Of a DNA stretch of 11,700 nucleotides, positions 5,501-11,700 are shown piece by piece. Numbering within the stretch: the first letter of the stretch is position 1; each line of letters starts with the position of its first letter. Source of the DNA: Gemmatimonadota bacterium (lineage in GTDB: Bacteria; Gemmatimonadota; Gemmatimonadetes; Gemmatimonadales; GWC2-71-9); the NCBI GenBank assembly GCA_029862935.1, contig JAOTWK010000068.1:1-11700 (forward strand), given 5' to 3'. The notes below the pieces were generated by a model that worked only from the letters and a program-made list of their open reading frames with translations, did no database searches and was not told where the DNA came from. Made by a program: the position numbers and the translations under genes.

Positions 5501-8007
5501 GGCGATCGGCCTTCCGCAGCCCGCACCACTTGGCTCACCGTCTCAGGCGACACGGGCACCGCCCCAGTCGTGACCCAGGCGAGAAAATCGCCGATGTCGA
5601 GCGCGCTGTTGCCGTTGCCCAGAAGATCGAGGTACTTGATCTCGTCGAGCGAGAGCGGGTTCCCGAGATCCACGATGTGAGTCACCACGTCGTTGAGCAC
5701 CAACGCGGGGGCGACCACCACCAGCTCGTAGGACTGCTGCACTGACTGAGAGCCCGAGCTGACACCGACTTCGAACTGGAACGTACCGGTCTCCGTTGGA
5801 AGCCCGACCAGGGTGCCGGTTTGCGCTTCGAGTGCAACGCCAGCCGGGAGCGCACCCGACATGAAGACCCAAGAAAACGCGTCGACCCCACCTGTCACTG
5901 TCAATTGATGTTCGAATGGGGCACCCATGGTGGCGTTGGGCAGCGCGGCAGCTGCCAGCGCGAGCGGCGCGGCGAAGGTCGCGGTCAGGCGAAACGGGTG
6001 CTGCACATCGAGATCGAGCGTGTCCGCCGCTGCCGTGGTGTCGCCCGACCATCCCTCGAACACGTGACCTGCTTGGGTCACGGTCGCGACCAGCTGCACG
6101 GTCGAGTCCTGCGCCACGAATTCACCAGATAGGTCCACGGCGGGCGTGGCTGTGACCGTTCCGCCCGGTCCGGCGACGGTTGCCTGGACGAGGAACTCGG
6201 CGGCGACCGACGCCGTGATGGTATCGCCCGTCGAGGTAGCAGTGAACGTGTGCGTGCGGGGCTGTGCGTTGGACCAGGAAACCCACGTGTATCGGTTTCC
6301 ACCGTCGTTCACGACCTGCACGGAATCCATGTCAAGCTCGTAGTCGGTCCCGGCCAGCAGCAGGCTATCGAACACCTGATAGCTCACGCTGTCCAACCGG
6401 AACGTCGCCATCGTGTCCGACGCTGCAATCAGACTGGGACGCTGGAATCGGATCAGCGCGCTGATCGTCTCGGTGGCGCCCACGTAGTCGATCGAAAGCA
6501 CACTGGTATAGGTCGGTGTCCCGTCGTTCCGGTCACTGGCAGGGGTCGTGAACGGTCCGAAGCGACGATTGACCGCGCTGCCGGGGAACGGGTCTCCGGC
6601 ATCACCGCGGTTGCCGCCAGACGATTGTTGCAGATCGGTCCGGCCGTCGGCCTGCTCGAGCGCCAGCCCGTGGGGCAACGTTGCGTTGATCCGGTTTGAC
6701 GGACGCCGCGCATTGATCAGCGCCGTATCGACGTGCCAGATCAGAAGCCCCGGTCCATGCATCAGCGAGTCCGAGCCAATGCGCTGTCGGTTCTCGAGGA
6801 GGAAGTACTCGTCCGCGCCCTCAATGGGCACCACGAAGGCCGTGTCTGACGTCTCGATCGGCGAGATCTCGAGCGTCGTGTCCGACGCAATCACCACTTC
6901 GGTGATCCACCCCAACCGGGCCTGCGACCACGCTTCCATGTGCGCCGGGCTGGTCGGCTCCTGCCAATTCCCCGATCCCATGAGGCCCCAATGCCCGATG
7001 CCCTGTGTGCCCCCGTCCGTATCGTAGAGGTCGGGGAGCCCGAACAGATGACCTGTCTCATGCGCCACAACGCCCATGGCTTGCGGGAAGTTGCTCTGAC
7101 ATCCCCCGTCCCCACCCTGGCCACCCTGGACGATGTAGTCGTTGACCAATATGGGGGACCCCGCTCCGGACAAGTCGTTGGTCGCGAGCGGCGCTCCCGC
7201 CCACCCGGAGTACCGGAACCGGTGCGCCCAGATGTTGTCGACGGAGCTCGAATTCACGTTCTTGCAGGATCCGTCCACTTCGGGGTGCAAGAGCACAATG
7301 GCGTCGACGACGCCGTCGTCGTCACCGGAATTGGGGATCCCGTCAGGGCCGTCGTTGTCAAACTGCCCGTAGTCCACCGTGTCGTCGTGTGCCTGAACGA
7401 CCTCTTGAATCAGAGCAGCCATGTCTCCGGTCGAGCACAGGCCGTTACAATCGCCCTCATAGACCGAATCGGGTTGAGAGATGCGGGTCCATGCGAGCAC
7501 CGTCCCGTTCACCAGAATGCTGTCGCTCGAGATCTCGCGGTAGTAGGTGTGGATCGAATAGGGCGGCGCAGCATCGGTCCCATAAAGCCGCGATTCCATG
7601 GTGGCGCGGGGGAGGTTGGCCTCGATGAACGCGGAGTCGGTATTCTGGTACAGGATCAAGAACACCGGGACGTTGAGCTCGCCGCGCATGATACCGGCGC
7701 CATTGAAATTGGCCTGAGGCGCGAACAAGGCAGCTTGAGTGGCGGCCGATCGCGCGACCTGCCGCTCGGCGGCCAAGGCGCGCCCTCGCCGAACCCAGCC
7801 ATTGCTCTCTGAGAACTGAAATGCCGTGGGGTCGCGGCGCAGCATGTCGTAGTAGGCAGCCGGGGGCCGCGCACCGGCGTGCACGCGTCCCAGCTCTTCC
7901 ACATCGGTTTGGGCGAGGGCCTCAGGGACCGCGCACAGCCCCATCGCCGCGACCATGAAGATCACGGGACGCATGAAGCAGCGTGCTGGGGCCTGCAAAA
8001 CGTGCAT
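5497..8007 (-). CDS. M6-family (immune inhibitor A-like) secreted metalloprotease with dockerin-like C-terminus
   Basis: The ATG at 8007 gives 836 residues. GAGGAG sits four bases upstream, whereas the in-frame ATG at 8040 lacks one and lies within the putative promoter. The signal peptide runs to about residue 33 (PEALA before QTD). The catalytic domain contains HETGHLFGLPDLYD with His316, Glu317, His320 and Asp326, followed by GLMGSGNW with a Met-turn-like Met343. Together these are diagnostic of M6 proteases, zinc endopeptidases that are exported and cleave extracellular proteins. The later segment LLENRQRIGSDSL... GLLIWHVD is also typical of M6. Downstream are an InlB/Big_9-like beta repeat (about 605-683; GHVFEGWSGD), a putative Ig domain of the He_PIG type (about 688-770; GVDAFSWVFMSGALPAGV), and a helix-loop-helix tail at about 785-812 with an Asp/Asn/Gly loop resembling one dockerin or EF-hand repeat. 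It overlaps the next gene by ATGA. Confidence 0.88.
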   Translation of the reverse strand: MHVLQAPARCFMRPVIFMVAAMGLCAVPEALAQTDVEELGRVHAGARPPAAYYDMLRRDPTAFQFSESNGWVRRGRALAAERQVARSAATQAALFAPQANFNGAGIMRGELNVPVFLILYQNTDSAFIEANLPRATMESRLYGTDAAPPYSIHTYYREISSDSILVNGTVLAWTRISQPDSVYEGDCNGLCSTGDMAALIQEVVQAHDDTVDYGQFDNDGPDGIPNSGDDDGVVDAIVLLHPEVDGSCKNVNSSSVDNIWAHRFRYSGWAGAPLATNDLSGAGSPILVNDYIVQGGQGGDGGCQSNFPQAMGVVAHETGHLFGLPDLYDTDGGTQGIGHWGLMGSGNWQEPTSPAHMEAWSQARLGWITEVVIASDTTLEISPIETSDTAFVVPIEGADEYFLLENRQRIGSDSLMHGPGLLIWHVDTALINARRPSNRINATLPHGLALEQADGRTDLQQSSGGNRGDAGDPFPGSAVNRRFGPFTTPASDRNDGTPTYTSVLSIDYVGATETISALIRFQRPSLIAASDTMATFRLDSVSYQVFDSLLLAGTDYELDMDSVQVVNDGGNRYTWVSWSNAQPRTHTFTATSTGDTITASVAAEFLVQATVAGPGGTVTATPAVDLSGEFVAQDSTVQLVATVTQAGHVFEGWSGDTTAAADTLDLDVQHPFRLTATFAAPLALAAAALPNATMGAPFEHQLTVTGGVDAFSWVFMSGALPAGVALEAQTGTLVGLPTETGTFQFEVGVSSGSQSVQQSYELVVVAPALVLNDVVTHIVDLGNPLSLDEIKYLDLLGNGNSALDIGDFLAWVTTGAVPVSPETVSQVVRAAEGRSP

Positions 8008-8029
8008 GGGGCTCCTCAAGGGACCGGAC

Positions 8030-8059
8030 AGTATACCCAAGATAGAACGCTCGGGTCCA
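8030..8059 (-). promoter_or_regulatory. Candidate sigma-70-type promoter for the M6 protease pair
   Basis: On the minus strand TGGACC (8059-8054, 4/6 to the -35 consensus) is followed after 18 nt by TATACT (8035-8030, 5/6 to the -10 consensus). Transcription would start about 15 nt before the ribosome site of the ATG at 8007. It lies in the 79-bp gap after the PAP2 gene, so the protease pair could be transcribed independently of that gene. Confidence 0.45.
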
Positions 8060-8086
8060 CCCGTGCCGTGCCCTGGGGCACAAGGG

Positions 8087-8797
8087 TCAGAATCGGATCT
8101 CGTGCACCACCAACGCAGACGCCGTGCCGACCAGGGCCCCTACGAGTACATCCGACGGGAAATGCTTCGCCGCCGCCACGCGAAGCGCTGCGACGCCCGC
8201 CGCGGCGATCAGTGCCGCAAGCTTGGGCGCGGTGCCCGCATCACTGGTGTTGGCCCAGTAGCCAGCAGCAAACGCGAATGCCGCCGAGGCATGCCCGGAT
8301 GGCATCGATCGCTGGCTCGTGATCCGGTCCGCCGCCACGGCCGCCTGGTCCGTGTACATCACCGGTCTGAGCCGCCCGATGACCGCTTTGGAGATTTGCG
8401 TGACGGCATAGGTCCACGCCACGCCTTCGAGGGTCACGACCATGTCCGGCCCGCCCCCGTCCGCCCGCCGGCCGGAGTCCACCAGCGTGGCGCCGGCGAC
8501 TCCCAAAAGCAGCACGTCGCTCATTCGGGAGAGGACGAGATTTGGGGTCCGGACGGCCCAGCGGTCGAATCCGGGCACCCACCTGAGGTCGCAGGGGGCG
8601 CATGGTGGCGGGCCTTCTGCCCGGTCCAGCAGCACGGAGACTCCGTACAGGGCACCGGCGCCGGCAAACGACGCGGCCTGGCCCGTCGACACCCACGGTC
8701 GCTCGTCCAGCGTCTGGGCCGCGGTGCCGGCCGAGCTCAGACACAGGACCGCGAGGGCCCCGGCCATGGCTCGGGACTTGTGCGAGCCCAAGGCCAT
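8087..8797 (-). CDS. PAP2-superfamily phosphatase, exported
   Basis: This is a phosphatidic acid phosphatase type 2 family enzyme, which dephosphorylates lipid phosphates or pyrophosphates on the periplasmic side. The ATG at 8797 gives 236 residues, with a signal segment (AMAGALAVLCLSSAGTAAQ). A reading from 8890 would add a hydrophilic extension ahead of the signal and run into the neighbouring operon, so it is disfavoured. No clear ribosome site precedes 8797, so the start is moderately sure. All three signature motifs are present: KAVIGRLRP (Lys137, Arg144, Pro145), MPSGH (166-169 for P-S-G-H), and R206-x5-H212-x3-D216; the usual Ser before that Arg is Leu. CAPCDLRWVPGFDRW near residues 65-80 and several hydrophobic stretches fit the family. 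It is divergent from the sphingolipid operon, so a ceramide- or sphingoid-phosphate substrate is conceivable but unproven. Confidence 0.85.
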   Translation of the reverse strand: MALGSHKSRAMAGALAVLCLSSAGTAAQTLDERPWVSTGQAASFAGAGALYGVSVLLDRAEGPPPCAPCDLRWVPGFDRWAVRTPNLVLSRMSDVLLLGVAGATLVDSGRRADGGGPDMVVTLEGVAWTYAVTQISKAVIGRLRPVMYTDQAAVAADRITSQRSMPSGHASAAFAFAAGYWANTSDAGTAPKLAALIAAAGVAALRVAAAKHFPSDVLVGALVGTASALVVHEIRF

Positions 8798-8808
8798 CCT
8801 TAGACTCG

Positions 8809-8831
8809 TACAGCCCGGAACGTGGGCTCTA
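8809..8831. promoter_or_regulatory. Imperfect palindrome in the PAP2/SPT divergent region, possible operator
   Basis: TA-C-AGCCC (8809-8816) and GGGCT-C-TA (8824-8831) form mirror arms with seven of eight pairs matching, around a 7-nt centre. The palindrome sits in the middle of the 77-bp gap (8798-8874) between the two divergent starts, where a shared regulator could bind. No convincing -35/-10 pair was found for either direction. Short palindromes occur by chance, so support is modest. Confidence 0.3.
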
Positions 8832-8874
8832 ACGTCAAATGGCACAATCGATTCCTCATCCTCGGCGAGGATCT

Positions 8875-10077
8875 GTGGATACTCAGACAATCCAGCAGCT
8901 CGCGCTGTTCGAGAAGTGTAAGAACTTCACCAAGGCGCGTGAGACCCAGGCGGCCGGCCTCTATCCGTATTTCAAGCCGATCTCGAAGGCGGAGGATACG
9001 GTGGTCGTCATCGAGGGTAAAGAGAAGGTCATGATGGGCTCGAACAACTACCTCGGGCTCACGCAGCATCCAAAGGTCCTCGAAGCTGCCAAGCAGGCCC
9101 TCGAGCGTTATGGCTCCGGGTGCACTGGAAGCCGGTTTCTGAACGGTACCCTCGATCTCCACGGCGAGCTGGAATGCCGTCTCGCCGGCCTGTTTGGGAA
9201 AGAGGACGCGCTCATCTTCTCGACCGGGTATCAGGCCAACCTCGGGCTCGTGTCGGGGCTCGTCGGCCGCGGTGATGTGGTCCTCATCGACAAGCTGGAC
9301 CACGCGTCGATTGTAGACGGCGCGAAGCTGTCGTTCGGCGAGACCCATCGATTCACCCACGGTAACTACGAACAACTGGAAGGACTGCTCAAGAAGTACC
9401 AGGATCGCGGAACGTTGATCATTGTGGACGGCGTGTATTCGATGGAGGGAGACATCGCGCACGTACCGAGCCTCGTGGCGCTCGCGCAGAAATACGGTGC
9501 GGCCCTGGCCCTCGATGATGCACATTCGGTCGGCGTGCTCGGCCCAAAGGGAGACGGAACGGCCGCGCATTTTGGCGTTGCCGACGACGTGGATCTGGTA
9601 GTCGGCACGTTCTCCAAGTCGCTCGCGTCAATAGGAGGCTTCGTCACGGGTGCGGAGCCCGTGATCCACTATCTCAAGCACCACAGTCGGCCTCTCATCT
9701 TCACGGCCGCGTTGCCGCCGTCCAACACGGCTGGCGTACTGGCCGCGCTCGACATCATGGAATCAGAGCCGGAACGGCGCGAGCGCCTGTGGGAGAACAC
9801 GGATCGGTTCCGGGAGGGTGTTCGGAGTCTGGGCTTCGACATAGGCTCGACACAGACCCCCATCATTCCTGTACTGATCGGCGGACTCGAACAGACGCTC
9901 ATATTTTGGCGGAAGCTGTACGACGCTGGCGTGTTCACGAATCCGGTGGTGCCGCCGGCGGTGCCGCAACACAGCTGCCGACTCCGTGCCAGCCTGACGG
10001 CGACGCACCGGGACGATCAGATCGATTTCGTGCTCGAGGCTCTGGGACGACTTGGGAAGGAGATGGGAATCATTTGA
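8875..10077 (+). CDS. spt: Serine palmitoyltransferase-type alpha-oxoamine synthase
   Basis: This PLP enzyme would condense L-serine with a long-chain acyl thioester to give 3-ketosphinganine, the committed step to sphingolipids. The GTG at 8875 is chosen: GGCGAGG ends 4 nt upstream and the product (400 residues) has the normal length of bacterial SPT. The ATG at 8839 lacks a ribosome site. Family residues are present: the PLP-stacking His143 in DKLDHASIVDG, Asp214 and His217 in LDDAHSVG, and the Schiff-base Lys248 in GTFSKSL. The spacing from Asp to His to Lys (3 and 31 residues) matches that recalled for Sphingomonas SPT. AGLYPYFKPI and MGSNNYLGLTQHPKV at the N-terminus fit SPT-like members. 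AONS (BioF) and KBL share the fold; the neighbouring acyltransferase and reductase favour SPT. The stop overlaps the next start by TTGA. Confidence 0.85.
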   Translation: MDTQTIQQLALFEKCKNFTKARETQAAGLYPYFKPISKAEDTVVVIEGKEKVMMGSNNYLGLTQHPKVLEAAKQALERYGSGCTGSRFLNGTLDLHGELECRLAGLFGKEDALIFSTGYQANLGLVSGLVGRGDVVLIDKLDHASIVDGAKLSFGETHRFTHGNYEQLEGLLKKYQDRGTLIIVDGVYSMEGDIAHVPSLVALAQKYGAALALDDAHSVGVLGPKGDGTAAHFGVADDVDLVVGTFSKSLASIGGFVTGAEPVIHYLKHHSRPLIFTAALPPSNTAGVLAALDIMESEPERRERLWENTDRFREGVRSLGFDIGSTQTPIIPVLIGGLEQTLIFWRKLYDAGVFTNPVVPPAVPQHSCRLRASLTATHRDDQIDFVLEALGRLGKEMGII

Positions 10078-11192
10078 GCGCGGGAGTCGCTGTCCGGCCG
10101 GTGCGCTCGGCCGGTGAGCTGAGACAATTCATCGATCTGCCCTACCGCTTGCATCGGGGGGACCCCCTCTGGGTCCCCCCGCTGCGCATGGATGTCCGCA
10201 CCATGCTCGACCGCACGAAGAATCCGTTCTTCAAGCGTGCGGACGCCGAGTACTTCCTCGCGGAAGGTGACGGTCGGGTCGTCGGCCGGATCGCCGCCAT
10301 CCACAACACGGCGCATAACGAGTTCCACGAAGACCAAGTTGGCTTTTTCGGATTCTTCGAGTGCGAGGAGGACCAACGGGCCGCAAACGCGCTGTTCGAG
10401 GCAGCCGCCGAGTGGCTGCGGGAGCGCAAGCTCGACACGATGCGGGGGCCGGCTTCGTTTTCGACGAACGACGAGTGCGGACTGCTCGTGGAGGGCTTCG
10501 ACTCACCGCCTACGATCCTGAACCCACACAACCCACGCTACTACATCAGGTTGGTCGAAGCCGCTGGGTTCAGCAAGGCCAAGGACATGTTCCAGTACCA
10601 GACGCCGGGCTCGGTCCTTCCCGATCGTCTCAAGCGGGCTGCCCAGCTGGTGCAGAAGCGATTCAAGATCACGCTTCGCAGCATCGACATGAAGCGGTTC
10701 AAGGAAGAAGTCGACAGCATCAAGGCCATCTACAACAGTGCGTGGGAAAAGAACTGGGGTTTCGTCCCAATGACGGACGACGAGATCGACCACCTCGCCA
10801 CGCAGTTGAAGCCCGTCGTGGTCCCCAACCTGATCGTGTTTGCGGAGCGCGAGGGCCAACCGATTGGGTTTGCTGCCGCGATCCCGGACATGAACGTCGC
10901 ACTCAAGGCGAATCCGTCCGGCAAGCTGTTTCCCGGCATCTTCAAGATTCTATGGAAGAAACGGAAGATCGATCGTATCCGCATTCTGTTGTTGGGTGTC
11001 GTCAAGGAGTTTCGCGGCAGAGGCGCTGCCGAACTCATGTACTACTGGATCTGGGAAAAGGGCTACGCGCTCGGGTATCGCTGGGGTGAAGCCGGCTGGA
11101 TCCTTGAAGACAATGCCTTGATGAGCAAGGGCCTCGAGTTCATGGGGTTCGAGCCTTACAAGCGGCTTCGGTTGTACGACCGCACGTTGTGA
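10074..11192 (+). CDS. YghO/bacterial ceramide synthase-like N-acyltransferase
   Basis: This is a probable acyl-CoA N-acyltransferase of the type shown in Caulobacter (CC_1154, bCerS) to N-acylate the sphingoid base; E. coli YghO is a relative. The TTG at 10074 starts within the SPT stop (TTGA). AAGGAG at 10057-10062 lies 11 nt upstream, and the TTG lies where the family N-terminus begins. The product is 372 residues. The signature region GPASFSTNDECGLL (125-138) followed by EGFDSPPTILNPHNPRYY is visible, and the C-terminal half has a GNAT-like acyl-CoA site, FRGRGAAELM (313-322), then WGEAGWILEDN. No signal peptide or clear membrane helix is seen, so it is cytosolic or peripherally membrane-bound. 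Between SPT and a reductase, acylation of the sphingoid base is the likely role. The family call is good; the substrate is inferred from context. Confidence 0.8.
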   Translation: MSAGVAVRPVRSAGELRQFIDLPYRLHRGDPLWVPPLRMDVRTMLDRTKNPFFKRADAEYFLAEGDGRVVGRIAAIHNTAHNEFHEDQVGFFGFFECEEDQRAANALFEAAAEWLRERKLDTMRGPASFSTNDECGLLVEGFDSPPTILNPHNPRYYIRLVEAAGFSKAKDMFQYQTPGSVLPDRLKRAAQLVQKRFKITLRSIDMKRFKEEVDSIKAIYNSAWEKNWGFVPMTDDEIDHLATQLKPVVVPNLIVFAEREGQPIGFAAAIPDMNVALKANPSGKLFPGIFKILWKKRKIDRIRILLLGVVKEFRGRGAAELMYYWIWEKGYALGYRWGEAGWILEDNALMSKGLEFMGFEPYKRLRLYDRTL

Positions 11193-11700
11193 AAGCCTGC
11201 GTCACCGGCGCCACGGGATTTCTGGGATCGCATCTCGTCGAGACACTGCTCGAACGGGGTGACGAGGTCACCTGTCTCGTTCGTAGTCCTGCCAAGGCCC
11301 ACCGGGTCTTCACGCACCGCCAACCCAAGCTCGTTGCAGGCGATCTCAACAATCCCACGGCCCTCCGGGCGGCATGTCGAGATGCCGACGTGGTGTTTCA
11401 CATTGCCGGCACCATCGCGGGACGAAACCGAGCTGAATTCGCCGTCAACACGGAAGGGACGCGCGGAGCCATCACTGCGGCTCGCGAGGTAGCTCCCAAT
11501 CTCAGGCGCTTCGTCTATCTGTCGTCGCTGGCCGCCGCTGGACCGAGTGTGAAAGGGCGGGCCCGAGCCGAGGACGACCCGCCGGCGCCGATCAGCGCCT
11601 ACGGCGAGAGCAAGCTCGCCGGCGAAGAACTCGCCACGTCGAGCGGCCTCCCCTGGACGATCATCCGCCCGCCAGGGGTCTACGGACCGCGAGACATCGA
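11189..11700 (+). CDS. NAD(P)-dependent extended SDR/epimerase, CerR-like ceramide reductase (N-terminal part)
   Basis: The gene is cut by the window end; 170 residues are visible. The GTG at 11189 overlaps the acyltransferase stop as GTGA, and no better start lies nearby. The Rossmann motif GATGFLG (Gly7, Gly10, Gly13) opens the protein, with LVRSPAK as the strand following the nucleotide site. GDLNNP and FHIAGTIAG follow as in extended SDRs. The catalytic triad is recognisable: Ser113 in YLSSLAAAG, Tyr138 and Lys142 in YGESK. The IRPPGVYGPRD segment is typical of the atypical/extended family. In Caulobacter an SDR of this family (CC_1164, CerR) reduces the 3-keto group during ceramide synthesis; here its position as the third coupled gene after SPT and the acyltransferase supports that job. 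Other extended SDRs, such as sugar-nucleotide epimerases, share these motifs, so the specific assignment is context-based. Confidence 0.75.
   Translation, partial: MKACVTGATGFLGSHLVETLLERGDEVTCLVRSPAKAHRVFTHRQPKLVAGDLNNPTALRAACRDADVVFHIAGTIAGRNRAEFAVNTEGTRGAITAAREVAPNLRRFVYLSSLAAAGPSVKGRARAEDDPPAPISAYGESKLAGEELATSSGLPWTIIRPPGVYGPRDI

Noticed and set aside
6940..7812. Plus-strand 290-residue frame opposite the M6 protease
   Set aside because: It is antisense to the M6 catalytic domain, which has diagnostic zinc motifs. The opposing frame shows no motif.
8068..8081. Short hairpin GTGCCC/GGGCAC downstream of PAP2 as a terminator
   Set aside because: The stem is only 5-6 bp with a 2-4 nt loop and no T-run, so it is too weak to call.
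8839..8874. Upstream ATG start for the SPT gene
   Set aside because: There is no ribosome site, the extra 12 residues are not typical of the family, and the GTG at 8875 has GGCGAGG at good spacing.
10361..11089. Plus-strand 242-residue frame inside the acyltransferase
   Set aside because: It is an Arg/Gly-rich out-of-frame shadow; the overlapping frame carries the YghO/bCerS signature.
1..11700. CRISPR arrays, tRNA/rRNA genes, insertion sequences, phage or toxin-antitoxin genes
   Set aside because: No regularly spaced repeats, RNA-gene-like clover or rRNA sequence, transposase motifs or terminal inverted repeats were seen on reading the window.

Overview
The window is high-GC bacterial chromosome with ten protein genes, two of them cut by the window edges. 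It contains no RNA genes, mobile elements or CRISPR. The cell is Gram-negative (diderm): there is a FadL-type outer-membrane barrel, up to four lipoprotein-type signal peptides, and a sphingolipid-type operon. The large secreted metalloproteases stacked with Ig-like domains, the style of the lipoproteins and the GC-rich codon use look most like Gemmatimonadota. That placement is an inference from gene style, not a proof.

Layout, left to right. (1) 1-875 (+): C-terminal part of a FadL/OMPP1 hydrophobic-compound transporter. It ends at a perfect 16-bp hairpin (914-951) shared with the convergent unit. (2) 972-4462 (-): a two-gene unit. A 956-residue Ig-like/IPT-domain metallopeptidase comes first, followed 8 nt later by a small lipoprotein with two similar beta-rich halves. 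(3) 4567-5088 (+): a divergent small lipoprotein, starting at GTG. (4) 5102-8007 (-): an M6 (immune inhibitor A-like) secreted protease with a dockerin-like C-terminus, overlapping by ATGA a small exported protein that resembles a cohesin-type beta-sandwich. A candidate promoter lies just upstream (8030-8059). (5) 8087-8797 (-): an exported PAP2 lipid phosphatase. (6) 8875 to the window end (+): a tightly coupled operon of serine palmitoyltransferase, a YghO/bacterial ceramide synthase-like acyltransferase, and an extended SDR resembling the bacterial ceramide reductase CerR.

How the genes work together. The right-hand operon contains the three core steps of bacterial ceramide synthesis as known from Caulobacter: serine plus acyl thioester to 3-ketosphinganine, N-acylation, and keto reduction. 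The genes overlap by 4 nt (TTGA, then GTGA), and all three chosen starts are non-ATG. The divergent PAP2 phosphatase shares a 77-bp control region with this operon and could act on a related lipid phosphate (inference).

The centre of the window holds two unrelated zinc proteases, each translationally coupled to a small exported partner. The M6 pair is the most intriguing, because its dockerin-like tail and cohesin-like partner suggest a minimal cell-surface docking arrangement. That idea rests on pattern recognition and needs profile searches and structure prediction.
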